Assembly: GCA_008828725.1 (NCBI GenBank)
Contig: MEHQ01001561.1
Location: 423,435 to 487,434 of the forward strand
DNA length: 64,000 nucleotides
Origin: Saccharina japonica
Lineage: Eukaryota; Sar; Phaeophyceae; Laminariales; Laminariaceae
Direction: 5' to 3'
Shown here one piece after another: positions 31,171-42,996 of this stretch; the stretch's first letter is position 1, and each line of letters begins with the position of its first letter. The translations under genes were made by a program, and so were the position numbers. The notes beneath the pieces are model-generated. The model saw only the letters and a program-made list of their open reading frames with translations, was not told the origin of the DNA and did no database searches.

Positions 31171-34100
31171 TAGTAGTACACGCATAATCGTACTGGTTTC
31201 AAGTTATTGGAGCCTATATATCTTGTGAGCACGGACTATTAATAGTAGATTACGGCGATGAGATACTCCGTAATTTGAGAGCATACACTGCTGTAACAAC
31301 AACGACAGAACAACAGGCAGCAGCTGCGCTGGACATATGTACCAGTACCCAGCCAAGCTGTACCAGAACATGTGTGACCGCTGCTGCTTCTGCTGCTTGT
31401 TTTTCATGTTCAACATCATTTGCATGAGGAGCCTGACCAGAAACGAGGCAAGACAACACACTCCCAGGACGAAGTTCCAACCTGACTTTTTCGACAACGG
31501 CGAGAGCGTAAAGGCCAAGCGATACGTCTACGGAGAGGCCTCGACAAGATCATTCCAAAGCCACCATTCTGGTCGCGTGTGCTGTCCTCGTTATGGAGAA
31601 AGCCTGTTAAGAAATGCGTCCCAAGTTCGTCCCAAGTCTCTTGTCTTGGCGTGATACCAGCACGACGTCGTATGATACACAGAGGCAATGCAACGTCTTC
31701 AAATATACCAATACGTCCGTAAATATAAGGATCATTTACATATTAATATACATACAAAATGGTATTTATATTGATGGACATATGGGTATAGACCGCACCA
31801 GCATTTGTGCACGTGGAGCAGTTTGCAGTTTGTTCGTACATACAGCAGCAGCAGCAGCCTGTCTGCTTGCGGTGAGACAAGACCATTTTCTTCCACTTAT
31901 TTCGCGCCGACAGCGGCACCTGACACCACCAGCCGCGGGTCTATAGAGACAGCATGGACTAGCATGGGTAGAGGATGGGTGCATCGACAACGATTTCACC
32001 GCCAAGAAGTTCAGCGCTCGTGTGCGACTGCAGGTCCTGGAGCATAGACACTGCTGGTGGTATGGAAGCACACACAAGTATTGAAAAGTACGTCGTCAAG
32101 AAAGCATCGAAATTGCACCTCTCTCCAAAAGTTTCATTGCCCAGTGTCCAACATAGCGCGTACCTGCACACCGCCACGGCCCACCCACGGCGGTATTCGT
32201 TAGGGGAGTCAGTCCTAGGCCGAGAATCACAGCCCGATACATAAGCTGAGGTGCCCTGCTGCGACAAACTCGTAGACGAAGTGCGAAGGACTGCTACTGC
32301 TGTGCTGGCCAGGTAGGTGTTTTTCGTGGAAGTCCGCCCACCGCCCACCCCTGTAAAATTTAATTTTCCGTCGTGCAAGACTGTCAAAAAGCAATGACCG
32401 TCGGTAGTAGCACGGAACCTCGAATCCAACAATGGTTGGATTCCGGGCAGGATATCCGAGTCAGTGGGGATGAGGGTTAGATTGTCACCTGATGATTACG
32501 TATAGAGCAGCGGTACAGGCTCTACTTCTACAGCAAGGTAGTGCACGCCCGTGTTTTCTTGTTTGTAGCTGAGCTACGTGCAAATACAGGCCTTCGCACA
32601 CCCGTGGTCCCCGGGACGTACGTGATACCATCACAAGGGTGTATGAGAAAGGAAATTGGAACGTACCTGGTACCTGATGGTACCGAGTCTGCCAGGTTTC
32701 ATACAAAAAAAAGAAGGAAGAGCAAACCGCTCGGATCGGTCGTACACAAAAAGTGTTTGCAACATCGCATCTGTGACGATCACCGATCCTAACTTCATAA
32801 TCTACTGTAGATCTTGCAACACAAATTCCTCCTTGGTCTGTACCGGTATGATTTAGCTCATGTGGTCGGGTTAGAGCCGTATATTCTGCATGATGATCTA
32901 CTCGTACTGCTGTACAGGGTGGCACATCATGTTTCCTGCGTTGGACATATCATGTGCTGAATGTGCTGAAAATACAGATCCTGCACACAATAAATCATAA
33001 CATAGGACATAACCCACAGGCAGCACTCGTAGTAGTACACGCATAATATTAATAGTATGTTATTGATATCTAATAGTATGAATAGATGCTCTGCAAGTAT
33101 AGTATTAACAGTACCGGTGCGTACACATTGATCGTCCGATGTGTGGTTAGTGCAGTACGACGCATTGTATGTACAAAACCGAGTATGCTTCGTATGGTGT
33201 ACAACAGGGAGTCGCCGCGGCAAGGTTGGCACCGGTGCCTGTAATGGTCAAGGGCGTAGGCTAACCGAGGCCGTAAACGCGGCAATACTACTGCAATCAT
33301 ACTGCCAGAGGTGTACTGTAGAGATGTGTGTGTGCAACACAGGTTTGCTTATCAAACGGATTTCTCGCATGAAGTGTGCGTACTCGTAATGCCTAGGTAA
33401 AACATACTGCTTTTCATATTACATGGTGTGAGGGGTTAATCATGACTCGCGACTGGTTGCAGACGTTTGAGACGCAAAGTGACACCGGATACCTGGTACA
33501 GTATACTACATACAGTATAGGACTAATAGGGAGTGTGTTGTCATGCTGCTCTCTCCTTTGGATGCAAGCGTGACCACTCCCCGCGGTTCCCCTTTTCTTC
33601 TCCCCTGTCGGTGCTGCTTGTGGTCTGTTCAGGTACTGGTAGCTATATGACTGTGTGGTCGGTTAGAGTTAATGGGAGTGGGAGGCAACCTGGGAGCATT
33701 CGTCGACGCCCGGGAAATGTGTTACTATTTGGCGGTACCTGGTATTACGTACTACTCGCCACCTGTGCTTGAATAGTGCCCGGGAATCAATAATTGCAAC
33801 GTGTAATAATAAGTAAGGGTTTCAGGCTGAGTGACATTTAAATGAAGAATTTTCAGCTAAGCGTCTGCTGCGCTCGGCGAGGAACGCCACTCTAAATCCT
33901 GCATAATAGCATTTAAAAGTCTATACTCAACGTTGACATCACAAGCCGGGGGCTTCTAATTGTGTGTCAAGCGTGGTCGACGACATCCTACGGGGGCACT
34001 CGAAACATCAGCCCGCCTTGAAAAGTTGTTCCTGGAGAGGTCCCACAGCGATAACGGAACGTGGAAAGCGGACCGATACATGTACGATAAGGGTCTCGAA

Positions 34101-34330
34101 AACTCACTGCAGCAGTCCGAACTACAGTACGTACGGTGACACAAAGTGTGATCTTCCAGGTTTGCCATTAAAGGTACTGACTGTGGTTCCCGTTGTATCA
34201 ATCACGTGTGTGTTGTTTATGTTTGAATCGTTCAGTCCTGGTGGTGCCAATGAACGGCTGGGCAGGTGATGCTCGGCTATGTCTTGCCATGGAACCTTCC
34301 AAAAAGGCGTACGATTCCCCCCCCGTGTCC

Positions 34331-34440
34331 CTATTACGGGGGACCATAGTAAATAGGACCTACGGTGCATACAAAAACCTATATATTTGACTATTTTTAG
34401 TAACCAAATTTGGTCCTATTTACTATGATCCTCCGTAGTA
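34331..34440. mobile_element. MITE-B copy, opposite orientation
   Basis: CTATTACGGGGGACCATAGT, then the core in reverse order (CCTACGGTGCATACAAAAAC), then TTGGTCCTATTTACTATGAT. Non-coding. Confidence 0.7.
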
Positions 34441-35005
34441 GTACAAGGCCTCCAAGGGCAAAGCTGTATCACTAGCCCACCCTGATGAGCAGTGTAAACA
34501 GATGTATATATCATAAAAACGCATATTTCACTGACTAGAACATTAATAGGAGATGCTCAACTGAGTATACGCAGGAAAGGAGAACTGTTTGGATGGGATT
34601 GGAGGTATTCGATGAAAAGTGTCAGCCTTTTCATTCTGAACGAATAATGCCCTGCACATTGTCGAAAGGGAACTTAAATAATAGAAGATGCGCTCCTTAC
34701 GGCAACTGTTTGAAAACAATACTGCAATAACTGCTCGACGAACTGCTACCCGTAAGGGGCTCCCGTGGCGCCAGTCACCGGCGTAGTTACCTTGTCCCCA
34801 GAAGAGAAACGGGGTGCAAACTGAAAAAAAATACACACAACACATTTTGGATTGATGAGTGTCGAGGCTCTGCCGCTGTGAGAAGAGATGCAGAGATGTC
34901 ACAGAGCCGAACAAAGTGACTGTGAACCAAAACCCAAAAACATATGCACACACAATCCTGCGCCGCGCGACGGGCGGCCAGGTCCCCAATGAACCAACGA
35001 GGCGC

Positions 35006-35165
35006 GGGGGGGGGGGGGGGGGGGGGGGTACTTCATTTTCACGCATGGCCGTAGTCGTATGGCCATAGACCCTCGCATCCCTACAATGCCGGGACGGAGC
35101 ATGTCGGGTTTTCACCGACCAGGCAGGCATTGCTAGCACGAAGCACGAAGCGCCGTGAGGTGTGA
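35006..35165 (+). repeat. G-tract repeat, full copy
   Basis: A run of about 22 G, then TTCACGCATGGCCGTAGT, ATAGACCCTCGCATCCCTAC, GGGACGGAGCATGTCGGG and GCGCCGTGAGGTG. It has the longest G run in the window. Confidence 0.7.
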
Positions 35166-35410
35166 GGGGGCTGGCAGCTCTAACACAATCAAACACGCAC
35201 GCTTGGCAGACGGCAGAGAGCGAATTATACGCGCGGCAACGCAATTACTCTTTACGAAACCTGCTACGTTCGCAAGGGGTACCGAGAGGCGGCGACGACG
35301 GTGGAGACAAAAAAAATACACACTATTGAGGATGTGTTTGATCTACTGTAGTCAAGGTGTTAATTCCTGCTGCAAAAGGCGTCCCACTCTAAACCCAACT
35401 AGTAACGTAC

Positions 35411-35883
35411 GCTACGGCAGCCTGCATGCAGGTGCACCATGTTTTGTCTCTGAGGGTGGTCACTTGAGGAGCTCTATACTAATAGCAAGTCAAAAACTGG
35501 TTTTGGAGGCAATTGAAAATGCTAACCGATGAATATTCCCATGGCCTAATGGCCCGTTTTAACGAAGAAGAAAAAAATCAATTTGGATTTTTTTTAATTC
35601 AAATCCGCTTTTCACTGGTCAACACACGCACCAGCACCAAAGATTAGGATCTTGGGGCATAAAAATTGGTGCTGGTGCGTGTGTTGACCAATGAAAAGCG
35701 AATTTTTATTTTTATTTTTCCAAATTGAATTTATTTTATACTCGTTAATACGGGCCCTAAGCAAAAACATGAAAACATACTGCAACACAAAAACGAAATT
35801 TCGCCGATTTTGGGTTAAGGAACCCCGCCATTCGGAAAAAGTTTCAGCCCAAAAGGTCTACCTATATCGTACGTAGCACGCGT
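35411..35883 (-). mobile_element. MITE-A copy carrying a nested foldback element
   Basis: The left part (GGTGCACCATG, GGTCACTTGAGGAGCTCTAT, ACTGGTTTTGGAGG) and right part (CGATTTTGGGTTAAGGAACC, TCAGCCCAAAAGG, CGTAGCACGCG) together make one MITE-A. They are separated by the insert at 35555-35752. Confidence 0.7.
35555..35752. mobile_element. Foldback MITE nested in MITE-A
   Basis: GGCC flanks both sides (35551-35554 and 35753-35756). The termini CGTTTTAACGA and TCGTTAATACG are inverted. Inside, AATCCGCTTTTCACTGGTCA with ACACACGCACCAGCACC pairs with GGTGCTGGTGCGTGTGT and ACCAATGAAAAGCGAATT, giving arms of more than 30 bp around a loop of about 30 bp. The palindromic 4-bp duplication and long stem suggest a foldback-type MITE of unassigned superfamily. 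Confidence 0.65.
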
Positions 35884-37052
35884 GTAGTGTCTCGCCAAAA
35901 ATGTGGGTGCAGGCCTGAAGGGCTTGAGTGTTTAGAAATCCCATAGGGAGGCACACTTTTATTTCTCCAAGATTGCTTGTTTGGGCAGGTCCCCGTTGCA
36001 TGAATCATCTATTTTGGTCCCTTTTACTGGTGTATGATGAGATAAGGTGCTTCCGATGGACGACTGAACACGTGCGGCTCGTCAACGCCTCACCATGGAC
36101 CCTGTCCTTGACCCCAAAACGCCTTCCAAGAAACACAATATATGTTCCCGTGCCCCCTTTTCGGGGCTTTCATGGCCATTGCAGGGCAAGGCAATGCCGT
36201 AAAGAACGGAATACCCTGTCGATAGACCTACCCCACACCTGGTAATGCCTAATAATCGAAGTTGTTTTCTTGGCGATGTGAAAGCCTGAGCGACATCTGA
36301 AGGACAATACGGAGAGGACGATCGTATACCCGACAAGCCTATGGTCCTCGGGGTAGTTTAGGCATAGTGTACAGGCAGGAGCAGTTGTACCCGTGATAGC
36401 CGGATTACGAGAAGGAACTTGCAGAGAAGGTGGAGACGAAACATAAGGACGCACAAAACAATTGACCGGAAATCATGGGGGGAAAAAAATGCGCACCATA
36501 AAATATTGAAGAAGGGCCAACACAAAGGTGGAACACCCCCCAAGAGTCACACTATAGTAACGACAGTTTCAGAACCAGTGTGATTGACAAGAAACTAATC
36601 CCGAAAAAACAAAAGCGCATCATCATCATTTGCACTAGAGTAAACGCTGCCGTTGAGCAGACCCATCCGCGATACGAGGGCACTGTAGTAGCGCCGTGGA
36701 AAATTACGAGAGATTGGCAAGCGGCAAAACCGATGGTGGCGAGATGCATCCAGAAAAAACACGCTAACGCTAACCAATCAAACAAAAAACAAAACGAAAC
36801 AAAACTTACGCATTTATTTTGGTTTTGGGTCAGTTCCCGGGGAGTTGCTTCTTCACAGTGTACGATCTGGTGGCGTTTTTCTGGCGGGCATTCGGTTGAA
36901 AAACCTTCGTTTGACTATCTTTGAAGCTGCAGAAGGCAGACTATTCGGGATGGCACATGGTGCTCGACGGGACATGTCCGAATTCCGCCCAACACCGGCA
37001 GCAGAGTCACCGGACATGATGTGCCGTTGAAGGCAATTCAGATTGCCTAAAC

Positions 37053-37165
37053 GACTATTACGGGGGGCCATAGAAAATAGGATCAAGTATTGTTGACAAA
37101 TAAAGCTGAATATGTAGGTTTTAGTGCGTGCCGTAGGTCCTATTTACTATGGTTCCCCGTATTAG
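37053..37165. mobile_element. MITE-B copy
   Basis: CTATTACGGGGGGCCATAGA at the left and TAGGTCCTATTTACTATGGT, then CCCCGTATTAG, at the right. The core matches the other copies. Confidence 0.7.
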
Positions 37166-37904
37166 TTAGTATATGTCAGACATATTACTCGACGATAGAG
37201 GGGAGCCTAAATCTCCAGCAGAGCCGGCAGTTTAACTGTGCCGGGTTCACCTACGTCGCGGAAAATACCGAAAGGACGAACCATGAGCGGGTCGCCGCTC
37301 AAATAGAGGTGGTGTGTCGGGTACAAAAGTACGACATCTTGATCGACTCCGGTCGTCCAGGAAGCGGGTACCGTATTGCTTAGCTGCTGCCGTGTGTGCG
37401 TAAACACTTCCAGTTGACCCGAAGACGATAGCCCATGGAACACACACACAATGTCAACCCTTTAGCGCTGGCTTGTTCTCAATCGGCCGCAACGATGCGC
37501 ATTGCGACGGTACACAGCGGATTGCTCTGTAAACATTGTTGGATGAGTGTGGTCCGTTCAGTATGGAAGCACGTGCCGGCAGGAGGGTTGCGAGTGCGCA
37601 TCTCGTTCTCGTAAAGGCTGTAGCATTACTTTTCAGTATTAATATACTTACGTTCGTTACGTAGAAAATAACCATTTGTTGGGCTATTGCAGTAACGTGA
37701 CTGAAGTATCTCAACAGGTGCTGTAGTTCCTAACGAACACAATACAGTATGTGCGGAGTATCGTGAGACCGCCCACTAGACAACCCTTGTAACTGGAACT
37801 CCGTAACACAGCGTATAAAACCGTAAGTTATTGCTAGGCTGTTCGGTGAGATAAGATATACCAGGTATCCAACAATATAACGGCGGTGACTCCGCCAAGG
37901 CCAT

Positions 37905-38030
37905 ACACGGGCCGGTGGCTTTTGATTTTCTCGACCGCCAAGCGCTAGACTTGCACAAAATTGCCGATGTTCGCGGTGACGTTGTATATTGATACGGAAC
38001 AGAAGTCCAGGGTTCGAATCCCACCAAATA
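37905..38030 (+). repeat. tRNA-like sequence with B box
   Basis: A perfect B box (GGTTCGAATCC, 38011-38021) lies 80-100 bp after a weak A-box-like GGTGGCTTTTGATTTTC. No cloverleaf can be folded by eye, so this is probably a decayed SINE head and not a tRNA gene. Confidence 0.35.
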
Positions 38031-38750
38031 GAAGAGAAACACGATAAAAGAACATTCGACCAGGGCGTCGGAAAGTGGAGTTTACCAAAAAATAGAAGCA
38101 CACCCCACTGCAAGAGAAAGGCCATATAAAGGAAAACCCAGGGGTTGATTAGGGCCTTGACCAACCCCGAAGAATGTTATCGATGGGAGGGCGAATTGAG
38201 CCCAAAGGTGTTTATTATGTCCGATTATAAAGGATACAACACTGAGTTACTTACAGTAGTCAGCGCTGACTGAGCATCTCAGTGCTTTATCCTTTATATC
38301 GAACATTTCGTGGGGGGGTGGTGGATAATACGATTGCGTTTGGGCGGCAGGCGCTTTCGGTGGGAGCTCGCCGCTGCTCGTCGCTGTCACGCGGGTTGGG
38401 GCAAGGCTTGCTGCAAGGTACCGATTCATGGCACAGGGCGTAGGCTGTACGTTTAATTACGTGGGGGGGGGGGGGGGGGGCAGATGAAGCAGCTCGATGC
38501 TCTATGCGCAACCGTGCGGGGTTGAGTTGACAGGCGATGGCCTGACCACTAAAATCTTGAACGGTACAGTTTCACTTTGGTAACCTTAGCATCGCCAGGA
38601 CCGTTAGCGGCTCCCTGGCGAATCGTATCCACGGCGCGATGGATCCACACTCACTCAGCCATAGTGGTGTGGGTAAAGCGGCAGACTAAGGACTTACTTG
38701 CTGGACGGAGCGTTTACGATAGCGCCAAATTCCAAATTTCGGCGCCCCAT

Positions 38751-40726
38751 GCAGGAAACGGTGGGGCCGTGTTGCTTGCATACGAAGTACCAGGTATACT
38801 GTAACGTAGCTCACACATACGAGCGCCAACGATGATAGGCGGCCATACTGCAGCAGTGATCGCGGTTTAAACCCCGGTAGCCTCTGACTTAAGGGCGATC
38901 GAAGACAGCTAGGGGGAGAGGGGGGGGGTAACTCATATTCTCTCGTGGGGTGCGAAACGGGTACAATACGTAGCTGGCGTGATTTGCTGTAGACAAATTC
39001 TATGCGCGGCGTCCAAGATCCCAGTATACATGTGTTCAGGGAGGGCCCTTGCAAAAATCTGAGGCGTGGCGGTGTGGTATACCCGCTTGCACGCTTGCAC
39101 GTGGCGCATACCTACGACAGACATGTGTATCGTATCGGTAAAACACTAAAGCGAGCAGGTTGCAACATCGGCTTTTTTCGGCGGCTTTTTTCGACGGTTC
39201 ACAATAAACAGGACTTCATACTGTACTGCTGTAATACACGACTCTGTATCACGTACGAGCTTGAAATACGACGAGCGCCAGCAACATGATGAGCTGAGGT
39301 GCCGACGTAAATCGAAGCAATGCTTGATGACTGACTGTATATCACCAGGTTACATGCTCTTCGATGGACCCGCGCATTGTGGCCACTCCTGTGGCTCCCT
39401 ACACCGCACACAACGAACGCACTCCGCAAAGAGTGAAACTAGAAACGTCGGATCGTCGGATTTCACGAGCATGTGTGGCAGTTTCAATCCCCTTCACCAC
39501 GTAAAAAAATGCCTTCCTCTCTCTACGAAACTGACGATCGACACCGTTTTTCGAAACTTTGCAGCAGGTGCAGCAGTACCCGACTTTTGCGCGCGAGGGT
39601 ACGTGCACGAGTAGCTTCTGTGGCCACCCAGCAGGTGCGTGTGTCTAGGTGGTTGCCGGTTAAGGATATGCATCGGTAGATAGTCGAACGGGCGCTGTGC
39701 CAGATGGAAGCTTCCCGTTTTGAAAGAGCTTTTGTTCTCACTCGTATTGTGCTCTCTCCGGTCTCTGGTGCCCTCTGCTGCGTCTCCCGTTAGCTTTGTT
39801 CGAGGCCGTCTACTTTCAGTACCGGCAACAGCAGTTTGCCAGGAGGTGCAGCTCACTCTCCACTCTACCGCTTCTGCTGCTTGCGCTTGCTCTTGCATCT
39901 TTTCTTCTGATGGGCACTTGCGAGCAGCGCGACAGCAGCAGTTGCTCACTCCACAGCAGTTGTAGCGCTGCCTGGGTAGCATTTTGAATATTCTGTTTTG
40001 TACGTACTGCGTGTCGAGAAGGGTTCAACTTGTTCGTTTGGACCGTTGGTTGGATCCAACATGAGCCACGAAACATGAGGTGCTCGCGGTGTCTGGCTGT
40101 TGCTCTCTCCCTATTAGCTGGACGACATCCCACCTCTCTTTCTGCCACTAGCTTGCCCTACCTTACTCCCCACCTCTATGCTCTTCGTGGTCCTCTTGCT
40201 CGATCATATATACCGTCGTGTCGTCGTGTTTCAGTCTTGGCGCGGTCGTCATGTCATCCTTCGTACAGTCAGTAGTACCTGGTCGTATATACCAGGTACC
40301 CAGGTACCGGGTACTGGTATCATCTGCTATTGATACTAACCTCGTAGTCCAACAGCAGTACGTGCTGCCGTATGTATCATACCTGGTATCATATGTACAT
40401 GGTATCTGGTGAGTCGCGTACCGGGTACTATCAATAGTATGTATCATACATACGAAGAATGGCTGTCGACCGCAGCAAGTTTTCGACTGCTGTCTACAGC
40501 GGCTAAAATAGGGCTCGTAGCTGAGCCACCACCAGCAGCACGAGGCGAGTATCGTACTCGTAGCAGCACAGCATGCAAAGGGTTGTGCCTCTGCTGCTAC
40601 TGTAGGGGGTGCACCTGCAAATAGAAACAGACGAAGAGACCCACCCCGGAAAACCTAGAAGAAGCGTTCCCCACCGCGCACCACGCACGCGCACGCTCCA
40701 GGAGCAGATCAAGTACGCTACCCAAT
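38751..40726 (+). repeat. Tandem duplication, copy A (about 1.98 kb)
   Basis: Runs from GCAGGAAACGGTGGGGCCGT to ATCAAGTACGCTACCCAAT. It is nearly identical along its length to 40728-42683, with a few indels. It contains a region of dense TACC(T/A)GGTA-type motifs near 40270-40450. No gene recognised; open frames with matching proteins in both copies reflect the duplication. An extra segment of about 60 bp near 38969-39027 is absent from copy B. Confidence 0.85.
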
Positions 40727-40727
40727 N

Positions 40728-42683
40728 GCAGGAAACGGTGGGGCCGTATACTGTAACGTAGCTCACACATACCTCCATGCAGGAAACGGTGGGGCCGTAT
40801 ACTGTAACGTAGCTCACACATACGAGCGCCAACGATGATAGGTGGCCATACTGCAGCAGTGATCGCGGTTTAAGCCCCGGCAGCCTCTGACTTAAGGGCG
40901 ATCGAAGACAGCTAGGGGGAGAGGGGGGGGGTAACTCATAGTCTCTCGTGGGGTGCGAAACGGGTACAATAACATGTGTTCAGGGAAAGCCCTTGCAAAA
41001 ATCTGAGGCGTGGCGGTGTGGTATACCCGCTTGCACGTGGCACATACCTACGACATACATGCGTATAGTATCGGTAAAACACTAAAGCGAGCAGGTTGCA
41101 ACTATCGGTTTTTTGCGGCGGCTTTTTTCGACGGTTCACAATACCAGGTAAACAGGACTTCACACTATGATACAGAGTTGTACTGCTGTAATACACGACT
41201 CTGTATCACGTACGAGTTTGAAATACGACGAGCGCCAGCAACATGATGAGCTGATGTGCCGACGTAAATCGAAGCAATGCTTCATGACTGACTGTAGATC
41301 ACCAGGTGACATGCTCTTCGATGGACCCGCGCATCGTGGCCACTCCTGTGGCTCCCTACACCGCACACAACGAACGCACTCCGCAAAGAGTGAAACTAGA
41401 AACGTCGGATCGTCGGATTTCACGAGCATGTGTGGCAGTTTCAATCCCCTTCACCACGTAGAAAAATGCCTTCCTCTCTCTACGAAACTGACGATCGACA
41501 CCGTTTTTCGAAACTTTGCAGGTGCAGCAGCACAGCAGCACCCGACTTTTGCGCGCGAGGGTACGCGCACGGGTAGCTTCTGTGGCCACCCAGCAGGTGC
41601 GTGTGTCTAGGCGGTTGCCGGTTAAGGATATGCATCGGTAGATAGTCGAACGGGCGCTGTGACAGATGGAAGCTTCCCCATTTGAAAGAGCTTTTGTTCT
41701 CACTCGTATTGTGCTCTCTCCGGTCTCTGGTGCCCTCTGCTGCGTCTCCCGTTAGCTTTGTTCGAGGCCGTCTACTTTCAGTACCGGCAACAGCAGTTTG
41801 CCAGGAGGTGCAGCTCACTCTCCACTCTACCGCTTCTGCTGCTTGCGCTTGCTCTTGCATCTTTTCTTCTGATGGGCACTTGCGAGCAGCGCGACAGCAG
41901 CAGTTGCTCACTCCACAGCAGTTGTAGCGCTGCCTGGGTAGCATTTTGAATATTCTGTTTCGTACGTACTGCGTGTCGAGAAGGGTTCAACTTGTTCGCT
42001 TGGACCGTTGGTTGATCCAACATGAGCCACGAAACATGAGGTGCTCGCGGTGTCTGGCTGTTGCTCTCTCCCTATTAGCTGGACGACATCCCACCTCTCT
42101 TCCTGCCACTGGCTTGCCCTACCTTACTCCCCACCTCTATGCTCTTCGTGGTCCTCTTGCTCGATCATACCGTCGTGTCGTCGTGTTTCAGTCTTGGCGC
42201 GGTCGTCATGTCATCCTTCGTACAGTCAGTAGTACCTGGTCGTATATACCAGGTACCCAGGTACCGGGTACTGGTATCATCTGCTATTGATACTAACCTC
42301 GTAGTCCAACAGCAGTACGTGCTGCCGTATGTATCATACCTGGTATCATATGTACATGGTATCTGGTGAGTCGCGTACCGGGTACTATCAATAGTATGTA
42401 TCATACATACGAAGAATGGCTGTCGACCGCAGCAAGTTTTCGACTGCTGTCTACAGCGGCTAAAATAGGGCTCGTAGCTGAGCCACCACCAGCAGCACGA
42501 GGCGAGTATCGTACTCGTAGCAGCACAGCATGCAAAGGGTTGTGCCTCTGCTGCTACTGTAGGGGGTGCACCTGCAAATAGAAACAGACGAAGAGACCCA
42601 CCCCGGAAAACCTAGAAGAAGCGTTCCCCACCGCGCACCACGCACGCGCACGCTCCAGGAGCAGATCAAGTACGCTACCCAAT
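40728..42683 (+). repeat. Tandem duplication, copy B
   Basis: Second copy, directly after an ambiguous base (n at 40727). Its left end holds a further 53-bp repeat of GCAGGAAACGGTGGGGCCGT through CTCACACATACC. Relative to copy A it has gained CCAGGTA at 41142-41150 and lacks the 27-bp stretch that includes TACCAGGTA at 38788. A 20-bp tandem (CCAATATCGACG..A) follows at about 42679-42740. Confidence 0.85.
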
Positions 42684-42996
42684 ATCGACGAAATAGGTGC
42701 CAATATCGACGGAATAGATACCAATATCGACGAAACGACAAACACTCGGCGGCTTCATTGACACACAGGCGACAACAGGAGACACGCAACACCTGGAGGG
42801 AGAAACAGCGAGCGTTCGAGACTCATCCGCCTTAAGACGAACCACAGCTCAGGAAGCCCCCAAGACGACCGGCAATAGCCAATCGGCAACAGGCAGTAGG
42901 CGATAGCCAAGCGGCAATAGGCCGAAGACAGTAGACAGTAGGCAACAGGCCACAGGCCAGGCGAGATCAGCGAGCGATAGCGACGGCCGCAGGACC

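Larger units (their letters stand above)
26448..38750. other. No supportable gene; MITE-rich intergenic region
   Basis: Besides listed elements, it holds GATC-rich repeats (30680-30720, 32790-32985), diverged MITE-E-like stretches (about 30578-30655 and 31705-31790), and the densest cluster of TACCAGGTA/TACCTGGTA scars (twelve between 26656 and 38796). A short open stretch near 31965-32040 (plus strand, including DGCIDNDFTAKKFSARVRLQ before a CAG/GTCCTG donor) looks exon-like but has no partner exon that I can find. Confidence 0.5.

Noticed and set aside
39494..41944. A conserved protein gene in two copies (39494-39982 and 41480-41944)
   Set aside because: The similarity is explained by the 1.96-kb DNA duplication; no splice or composition support.
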